This document shows, in pieces, positions 5,427 to 10,702 of a stretch of 10,702 bases of DNA (within the stretch, counting starts at the first letter, position 1; each line of letters opens with the position of its first letter). This DNA is from Candidatus Aerophobota bacterium (GTDB lineage Bacteria > Aerophobota > Aerophobia > Aerophobales > B47-G16). A model generated the notes under the pieces. The model was not told the DNA's origin and did no database searches. It was given only the letters and a program-made list of their open reading frames with translations. The translations under genes and the position numbers were made by a program. The stretch spans positions 1-10,702 of the forward strand of contig QMPZ01000039.1 of assembly GCA_003648815.1 (NCBI GenBank). Direction: 5' to 3'.

Positions 5427-7511
5427 ATGTCTAAGGGTTTTAAAGGAGAGATTACCCAGATAAGAAAAAGAGATGGCAGAATAGTTGACTTTGATCAAGA
5501 GAAGATCACCGAAGCCATCTGGAAGGCTGCCCAGGCCGTGGGAGGAAGAGACAGGAACCTGGCGAAAAGATTATCAAATCAGGTCGTCCAATTGCTCGTT
5601 GAACGATTTGCCGGGGAAATTCCGGGGGTAGAGGATATCCAGGATATCGTGGAGAAGGTCTTAATCGAGAATGGGCATGCCCGGACCGCCAAGGCCTACA
5701 TCCTCTATAGAAAACAGCGCGAGAACTTGAGGAAGATAAAGTCGACCTTCCTCGAAGTGGAAAAGATTGTCAGCGACTATTTAAACCAGATAGACTGGAG
5801 GGTCAGGGAAAACAGCAACATAGGCTACTCTATGTCCGGACTTTTGATGCACGTTGCTGGCTCCGTCATTTCCCAGTATACCCTGGATAGGATATATCCC
5901 ATGGAGGTGGCCGATGCCCACCGCAACGGTGATTTTCACCTTCATGACCTTTACTTCGGCCTGTCGGGTTATTGTGCGGGATGGTCATTAAAGCAGCTTC
6001 TTTACGAGGGATTCAATGGTGTTCCAGGAGCAATAGAATCCAATCCTCCTCGCCACTTAGATACCGCCTTGATGCAGATGGTCAATTTCATCGGGACCCT
6101 TCAGAACGAGTGGGCCGGTGCCCAGGCATTTAACTCCATAGATACGTATTTAGCTCCCTTTGTGAGAAAGGATAAGCTGACCTACAAGGAAATCAAGCAG
6201 GCGATTCAGAAGTTCGTCTTTAACTTAAACACGACCTCTCGTTGGGGAAGCCAGACCCCCTTCACCAACCTTACCTTTGACTGGACGGTTCCTGAGGACG
6301 TGAGGGATGAGCCGGTTATCTTAGGAGGAAAACTTTTGGATGAGACCTACAAAGATTATCAAAAGGAGATGGACCTGCTTAACCGGGCCTTCCTCGAGGT
6401 CTTGATGGAGGGAGACAGAAACGGAAGGCCTTTTACCTTTCCCATTCCCACCTATAATTTAACCCGGGACTTTGACTGGGAGAGCGAGAACGCCAAGCTC
6501 CTCTTTGAGATGACGGCAAAGTATGGGCTGCCCTACTTCAGTAATTTCATCAACAGCGACCTTAATCCCAGCGATGTGAGAAGCATGTGTTGTAGGTTGA
6601 GACTTGATTTAAGGCAGCTTAACAGAAACATCACCGGGGGCCTGTTTGGTTCAGGAGATTCCACGGGTTCTGTGGGAGTGGTCACCATCAATATGCCCCG
6701 CATAGGGCATCTATCAAAGACAAGGAAGGAGTTCTTCGAAAGGCTGGAGTATCTGATGAACCTGGCCAAGACCTCCCTTGAGATCAAAAGGGAGATAGTG
6801 GAAAGAAATATGAGGCAGGGACTTCTTCCTTACACCAGGAGGTATTTGGGCACGCTGAGAAATCACTTTTCCACCATTGGCCCCTTAGGTATGAACGAGG
6901 CCTGCCTGAACTTGTTTGGGAAGGGGATTGCCTCTAAGGAGGGAAAGGAATTTGCCATAGAGGTGTTAAAGTTCATGAGGGAAAAGCTTCAGGACTTCCA
7001 GGAGGAGACAGGGCACATCTACAATCTGGAAGCTGTCCCGGCAGAGGGCACAAGCTATCGCCTGGCAAGGATAGATAAGAGGAAATATCCGGACATCATA
7101 ACTGCCGGGGGAAGGGTTCCCTATTATACCAATTCCACTCTTCTTCCCGTCAACGCGACGGATGATGTGTTTGAGGCCTTAGAGCATCAGGAGGACTTAC
7201 AGGTCCTTTATACCGGTGGAACTGTTTTCCACATATTCTTAGGGGAGAAGATGAGTTCTGGTGAGGCTTGCAAGAGGCTGATCAAAAGGATAGTCTATAA
7301 CTCAAGGCTACCTTATCTTACCATAACCCCCACCTATTCAATATGTCCTGATCATGGATATCTGGCTGGTGAGCACTCGAAATGTCCTGTATGCGGCAAA
7401 TCCTGCGACATATATAGCAGAGTGGTGGGATATTTCAGGCCGGTGAGAAACTGGAACGAGGGAAAACAAGAGGAGTTCAGACAGAGGGTGGAATACAAAG
7501 TTGAAAGTTAA
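5427..7511 (+). CDS. nrdD: Anaerobic (class III) ribonucleoside-triphosphate reductase
   Basis: NrdD reduces ribonucleoside triphosphates to dNTPs with a stable glycyl radical, so it works only without oxygen. The product has 694 residues from ATG 5427. An ATP-cone allosteric domain spans about 8-100 (RKRDGRIVDFDQEKI). The catalytic ten-stranded barrel follows. C183 in LSGYCAGWSL is the probable thiyl-radical cysteine. C388 and C389 in RSMCCRLRLD are active-site cysteine candidates. YTGGTVFHIFLGE (595-607) is a family signature. The C-terminal zinc region has C640, C653, C656 and C660. The glycyl-radical loop is RVVGYFRPV, with G668 as the probable radical glycine. All key parts are present, so it should be active with NrdG. 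Whether formate or a thiol protein is the reductant cannot be read with certainty. It lies between purQ and purL, coupled to purQ through the shared stop and ribosome site. Confidence 0.97.
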   Translation: MSKGFKGEITQIRKRDGRIVDFDQEKITEAIWKAAQAVGGRDRNLAKRLSNQVVQLLVERFAGEIPGVEDIQDIVEKVLIENGHARTAKAYILYRKQRENLRKIKSTFLEVEKIVSDYLNQIDWRVRENSNIGYSMSGLLMHVAGSVISQYTLDRIYPMEVADAHRNGDFHLHDLYFGLSGYCAGWSLKQLLYEGFNGVPGAIESNPPRHLDTALMQMVNFIGTLQNEWAGAQAFNSIDTYLAPFVRKDKLTYKEIKQAIQKFVFNLNTTSRWGSQTPFTNLTFDWTVPEDVRDEPVILGGKLLDETYKDYQKEMDLLNRAFLEVLMEGDRNGRPFTFPIPTYNLTRDFDWESENAKLLFEMTAKYGLPYFSNFINSDLNPSDVRSMCCRLRLDLRQLNRNITGGLFGSGDSTGSVGVVTINMPRIGHLSKTRKEFFERLEYLMNLAKTSLEIKREIVERNMRQGLLPYTRRYLGTLRNHFSTIGPLGMNEACLNLFGKGIASKEGKEFAIEVLKFMREKLQDFQEETGHIYNLEAVPAEGTSYRLARIDKRKYPDIITAGGRVPYYTNSTLLPVNATDDVFEALEHQEDLQVLYTGGTVFHIFLGEKMSSGEACKRLIKRIVYNSRLPYLTITPTYSICPDHGYLAGEHSKCPVCGKSCDIYSRVVGYFRPVRNWNEGKQEEFRQRVEYKVES

Positions 7512-7517
7512 TACGCC

Positions 7518-8225
7518 ATGGAATTTAAAGGCTTTCAGAAGACCTCCTTGATTGAATATCCTGGAAAAATCGTCTCGGTTGCGTTTGTGGGGGGTTGTAA
7601 TTTCAGATGTCCCTTTTGCCAGAATCCGGAGCTGGTGCTAAGCTTTAAAAATTTGCCTTCAATTGGAGAGGAAAAGATAATAGAGCATCTGATTCAGAAA
7701 AGAAAGTGGCTGGATGGTCTGGCCATCACCGGAGGAGAACCTACCCTTTATGGGGACCTTCCGGATTTTATAAAGAGGGTGAGGAAGGAGGGTTTTTTGG
7801 TGCAGGTGGAGACAAACGGGACAAATCCAAGGATGATACGGAACTTGATTGAGGAGGATGCGGTAAGTTATATCGCCTTAGATATTAAGGCACCTTTGGT
7901 ATGGGAAAAGTACAGGAAAGCTGCAGGGATTAAAGAGAGGGACCTTTTTGAAAAGGTTGAGGAGACAGTCCAAATTTTGCTGAGCTCAGACATCGACTAT
8001 GAGCTGAGGACGACCGTCGTGCCGACTCTGGTGGACGAGGAGGAAATAGGAAAGATCGCCAGGCAAGTCAGGGGGGCAAAAAAATACGTCCTGCAGCAGT
8101 TCAGGAATGAAAAGACCCTGGATGAAAGTTATAATCGTTTAGAGCCTTATCCGAAAGAGAAACTGGAGAAAATTAGACAGCGGATAAAGGACTTTTTTCC
8201 AGTATGTGAGATAAGGGGAGTTTAA
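7518..8225 (+). CDS. nrdG: Radical-SAM activase of anaerobic ribonucleotide reductase
   Basis: NrdG uses a 4Fe-4S cluster and S-adenosylmethionine to place the radical on NrdD's C-terminal glycine. The 235-residue protein carries the CxxxCxxC cluster motif CNFRCPFC at C27, C31 and C34, ITGGEPTL near 74-81 for SAM binding, and QVETNGTNP. It belongs to the longer activase type of about 230 residues, not the short E. coli type of about 155. The opening GFQKTSLIEYPGK is typical. It directly follows nrdD: six bases separate stop and start, and both genes are in the same frame. No clear ribosome site precedes ATG 7518, so re-initiation after nrdD is likely. The adjacency makes NrdD the expected substrate. 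Confidence 0.94.
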   Translation: MEFKGFQKTSLIEYPGKIVSVAFVGGCNFRCPFCQNPELVLSFKNLPSIGEEKIIEHLIQKRKWLDGLAITGGEPTLYGDLPDFIKRVRKEGFLVQVETNGTNPRMIRNLIEEDAVSYIALDIKAPLVWEKYRKAAGIKERDLFEKVEETVQILLSSDIDYELRTTVVPTLVDEEEIGKIARQVRGAKKYVLQQFRNEKTLDESYNRLEPYPKEKLEKIRQRIKDFFPVCEIRGV

Positions 8226-8232
8226 GGGAAAA

Positions 8233-10476
8233 ATGAGGGAGCCCGAGAAGATAACCTTTGAGCTGGTAAGATCTCATGGGCTTACCGAAGAGGAGTACAA
8301 GAGGATAAAGGAGATTCTCGGCAGAGAACCAAACTTCACCGAGCTGGGAATTTTCTCCGTTATGTGGAGCGAACACTGCAGTTACAAAAGCTCAAAACCC
8401 CTCTTAAGGATATTTCCCACTCAGGGCAAAAATATTCTGGTGGGTGCAGGAGAGGAAAACGCGGGAGCGGTCGATATCGGCGATGGCTTAGCCGTGGTCA
8501 TGAAGGCCGAGTCCCACAATCATCCCAGTGCAGTGGAGCCCTTTCAGGGGGCGGCTACTGGAGTGGGGGGCATCATCCGGGACATCTTCACCATGGGGGC
8601 AAGGCCAATTGCCCTCCTCAACTCCCTTCGTTTTGGTCCCTTAGAGAAGGGCCGCAATCGTTATCTGTTTACCGGAGTGGTCGGAGGGATTGCCTCATAC
8701 GGCAATTGCGTCGGAATACCTACAGTAGGAGGAGAGGTTTATTTTGACCAGACCTATGAGGGCAATCCCTTAGTCAACGTGATGTGCGTGGGAATAGTGA
8801 AAAGGGACCAGATCGTCAGGGCCAGAGCTAAGGGCGTGGGAAATCCTGTATTTTACGTGGGATCAGACACAGGCCGGGATGGTCTGGGAGGGGCAAGTTT
8901 TGCCTCCCGAGAGCTTACCGACGAATCGGACAGGGACAGACCAGCCGTGCAAATTGGTGATCCCTTCAAGGAAAAGCTTCTTCTTGAGGCCTGCCTGGAG
9001 CTTATCAAGATGGGGATCGTGGTGGCCATGCAGGATATGGGAGCGGCAGGGCTTACCTCCTCTTGTGCTGAAGTTGCTTCTAGGGGAAACTGTGGAGTTG
9101 AGATAGACCTTTCCCTCGTTCCCAAAAGGGAGGAGGGTATGATACCCTACGAGATAATGCTCTCAGAATCCCAGGAACGAATGCTTCTCGTCATCAAAAA
9201 GGGAAAAGAGAGGGAGGCGGAGCGGATCTTTAAAAAATGGGACCTTCATGGAGTAGCCATTGGAAAGGTCACCGATGATGGATTTTTGAAAGTCTTAAAT
9301 GACGGAAAGATCGTAGCTCAGATCCCTGCCAAGGCTTTGGCGGAGCAGGCGCCCGTATATCACCGGAAGGAGGAAAAACCTGCCTATTTAGCGAAGGTGG
9401 AAAATTTTGACCTTTCTCGCCTTCCTGAGCCGGATGACTACAACGAGGTCTTAAGGAAACTTTTAGACTCTCCAACCATTGCCTCCAAGGAGTGGGTATA
9501 TCAGCAGTACGATCATATGGTGAGGAGCGACACCGTGGTCCTTCCCGGCTCAGATAGTGCTATCCTGCGGATAAAGGGAACGAGAAAGGCCATCGCTCTT
9601 ACCTGTGACGGAAACGGTCGCTACTGTTACCTTGACCCTTATGAGGGGGGAAAGATCGCCGTGGCTGAGGCAGCCAGGAACGTGGTCTGCTCAGGAGCAA
9701 AACCTTTGGCCATCACTAACTGTCTTAACTTTGGAAATCCCACCAAACCTCAGATCTTTTGGCAGTTCAGAAGGTGCGTCGAGGGAATGGCCTCCTCATG
9801 CAGGGCTTTGGATACCCCGGTTACCGGAGGAAACGTCAGCTTTTACAACGAAAATCCCAACGGGGCAATTGACCCCACTCCAGTGGTGGGAATGCTCGGT
9901 CTCCTCGAGGACATTGGTCTTCGCCGTACACCTTACTTTAAGAATGAGGGGGATTTGGTCATCCTTTTGGGTGAGTTCGGTCAGGATTTAGGGGGAAGCG
10001 AGTACCTTAAGGTCATTCATAACTTAAAGGTAGGAAGACCACCCCGTCTTAATTTAGAAAAAGAAAAAGCGGTGCAGAAAACCTGCCTTGAGGCAATTGA
10101 GGAGGGTCTGGTAAACTCTGCTCATGACTGCTCTGAAGGGGGACTGGCCGTTGCCCTGGCTGAGTGCTGCATCTCTAACCCTGAAGAGAGAATTGGTGCA
10201 TTCATTAACCTTTCACCTTTCATCTCTCACGTCTCACGTGTTACTGTCAGTGCTCTTCTCTTCGGCGAGACTCAATCCCGCATCATCATCTCCTGCCATC
10301 CGAAAAATTTTGCCCGCATAAAGGAGATCGCTGGCAAAAACAAATCTTCATTTCTGAAGCTCGGCAAAGTAGGAGGGGACAGCTTGGTCATCTTTGCCAA
10401 TGGTAAGGAGCTTATAAATATAAAAGTGGATGAGCTAAACAGGATATGGCGAAATAGCCTGCCTCGCCGGCTTTAA
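8233..10476 (+). CDS. purL: FGAM synthetase catalytic subunit PurL (small type)
   Basis: PurL phosphorylates FGAR with ATP and amidates it to FGAM using ammonia from PurQ. The 747-residue product is the small type, without a fused glutaminase, matching the separate purS and purQ. Signatures seen: SEHCSYKSS with H48, ESHNHPSAVEPFQGAATGVGG with H95, then GGNVSFYNE at 532-540 and HDCSEGGLAVALAE at 631-644 in the second half. The two halves are the pseudo-repeated ATP-binding superfamily folds. The length is slightly above the usual 720-740. Part of the excess may be residues 660-669, encoded by a 30-bp block of tandem heptamers just before the conserved LLFGETQSRII. Start ATG 8233 lies seven bases after nrdG; the upstream GGGGAG (8215-8220) and AAGGGA (8224-8229) are both poorly spaced. 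Confidence 0.97.
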   Translation: MREPEKITFELVRSHGLTEEEYKRIKEILGREPNFTELGIFSVMWSEHCSYKSSKPLLRIFPTQGKNILVGAGEENAGAVDIGDGLAVVMKAESHNHPSAVEPFQGAATGVGGIIRDIFTMGARPIALLNSLRFGPLEKGRNRYLFTGVVGGIASYGNCVGIPTVGGEVYFDQTYEGNPLVNVMCVGIVKRDQIVRARAKGVGNPVFYVGSDTGRDGLGGASFASRELTDESDRDRPAVQIGDPFKEKLLLEACLELIKMGIVVAMQDMGAAGLTSSCAEVASRGNCGVEIDLSLVPKREEGMIPYEIMLSESQERMLLVIKKGKEREAERIFKKWDLHGVAIGKVTDDGFLKVLNDGKIVAQIPAKALAEQAPVYHRKEEKPAYLAKVENFDLSRLPEPDDYNEVLRKLLDSPTIASKEWVYQQYDHMVRSDTVVLPGSDSAILRIKGTRKAIALTCDGNGRYCYLDPYEGGKIAVAEAARNVVCSGAKPLAITNCLNFGNPTKPQIFWQFRRCVEGMASSCRALDTPVTGGNVSFYNENPNGAIDPTPVVGMLGLLEDIGLRRTPYFKNEGDLVILLGEFGQDLGGSEYLKVIHNLKVGRPPRLNLEKEKAVQKTCLEAIEEGLVNSAHDCSEGGLAVALAECCISNPEERIGAFINLSPFISHVSRVTVSALLFGETQSRIIISCHPKNFARIKEIAGKNKSSFLKLGKVGGDSLVIFANGKELINIKVDELNRIWRNSLPRRL
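10209..10238 (+). repeat. Two tandem heptamer duplications inside purL
   Basis: CCTTTCA occurs twice in a row at 10209-10215 and 10216-10222. After TC, TCTCACG occurs twice in a row at 10225-10231 and 10232-10238. The block is 30 bases, so although the period is seven the purL frame is kept. It encodes roughly L660 to R669. The repeats are exact, but two copies each is short and chance cannot be ruled out. Confidence 0.6.
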
Positions 10477-10702
10477 GAATACGGAATAAAGATTGCCTTT
10501 TCAATTTTATAAAACATCAATTAACTTTCGTGAAAGACTTTCTTCGGAGACAAGTAAAATATGTAAGATTTGTTTAATAAGGGAGAAAAGATGGGTGGAA
10601 ATTGAGCAAGTATAGCTTGATTTTCTAACAGGGTTTTGGTTTTGAATCACCTCTTAAAGCTCGTATAAATCCTTCTCGCTTAAAAGGCGAATTCCCTCAG
10701 AA
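10477..10702. other. Region downstream of purL with no convincing gene
   Basis: This AT-rich stretch has no plus-strand ORF with a usable start and no strong GC-rich terminator. A weak AT-rich hairpin (AAGATTG pairing with CAATTTT, one G-U pair) sits just after purL without a clean T-run. A CTTTC-GT-GAAAG-A-CTTTC cluster lies near 10527-10545. On the minus strand a frame entering from the right edge runs 15 codons (ending SEKDLYEL) to a TAA at 10654-10656. This could be the 3' end of a convergent gene, but 15 open codons are common by chance. Confidence 0.4.

Noticed and set aside
8364..8747. 127-codon plus-strand ORF inside purL
   Set aside because: It is a shifted-frame shadow of conserved PurL sequence, with low-complexity Ser, Arg and Gly content and no ribosome site. 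Other long ORFs inside nadE, guaA, nrdD and purL are rejected for the same reason.
10477..10515. Intrinsic terminator after purL
   Set aside because: The only hairpin is a seven-base AT-rich stem with a G-U pair and no following T-run, too weak to call.
1..10702. Mobile elements, CRISPR arrays, tRNA or rRNA genes, defence genes
   Set aside because: No spaced direct repeats, transposase motifs, integrase or RNA-gene hallmarks were seen on either strand; the genes are all core metabolism or replication.

Overview
The window holds ordinary but informative bacterial core genes: the 5' part of dnaA on the minus strand, then a divergent, tightly packed plus-strand cluster for nucleotide and cofactor synthesis. 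The organism is a bacterium (DnaA, AGGAGG-type ribosome binding sites, GTG and TTG starts, bacterial-type PurSQL). It can live without oxygen, because its reductase here is the oxygen-sensitive glycyl-radical class III enzyme NrdD with its radical-SAM activase NrdG. Protein features resemble deep-branching anaerobes and uncultured anaerobic phyla, but I cannot name a taxon from sequence alone.

Layout. 1-1244 (minus): dnaA, 414 codons visible, the last part of domain IV running off the left edge. 1245-1557: divergent control region with a perfect 24-bp palindrome made of two consensus DnaA boxes, candidate promoters in both directions, a second inverted repeat and a possible small ORF. 1558-8225 (plus): HIT-family hydrolase, nadE, guaA, purS, purQ, nrdD, nrdG. 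8233-10476 (plus): purL. 10477-10702: about 226 bases with no convincing gene or terminator; a convergent gene may end at 10654.

How the genes work together. PurS, PurQ and PurL form the three-part FGAM synthetase that converts FGAR to FGAM in purine synthesis. GuaA turns XMP into GMP. NrdD, activated by NrdG, reduces ribonucleoside triphosphates to dNTPs. NadE makes NAD from its deamido precursor. The HIT protein probably handles dinucleotides or other nucleotide conjugates. All plus-strand genes overlap or are separated by 4-59 bases, which fits one operon. nrdDG sits between purQ and purL, splitting a set that normally works as one complex.

I found no clear new defence, mobile or biosynthetic system. 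The points most worth checking are the paired DnaA-box palindrome in the divergent gap (origin or dnaA autoregulation), the nrdDG pair inside purSQ-L, and a 30-bp block of two tandem heptamer duplications inside the purL reading frame.
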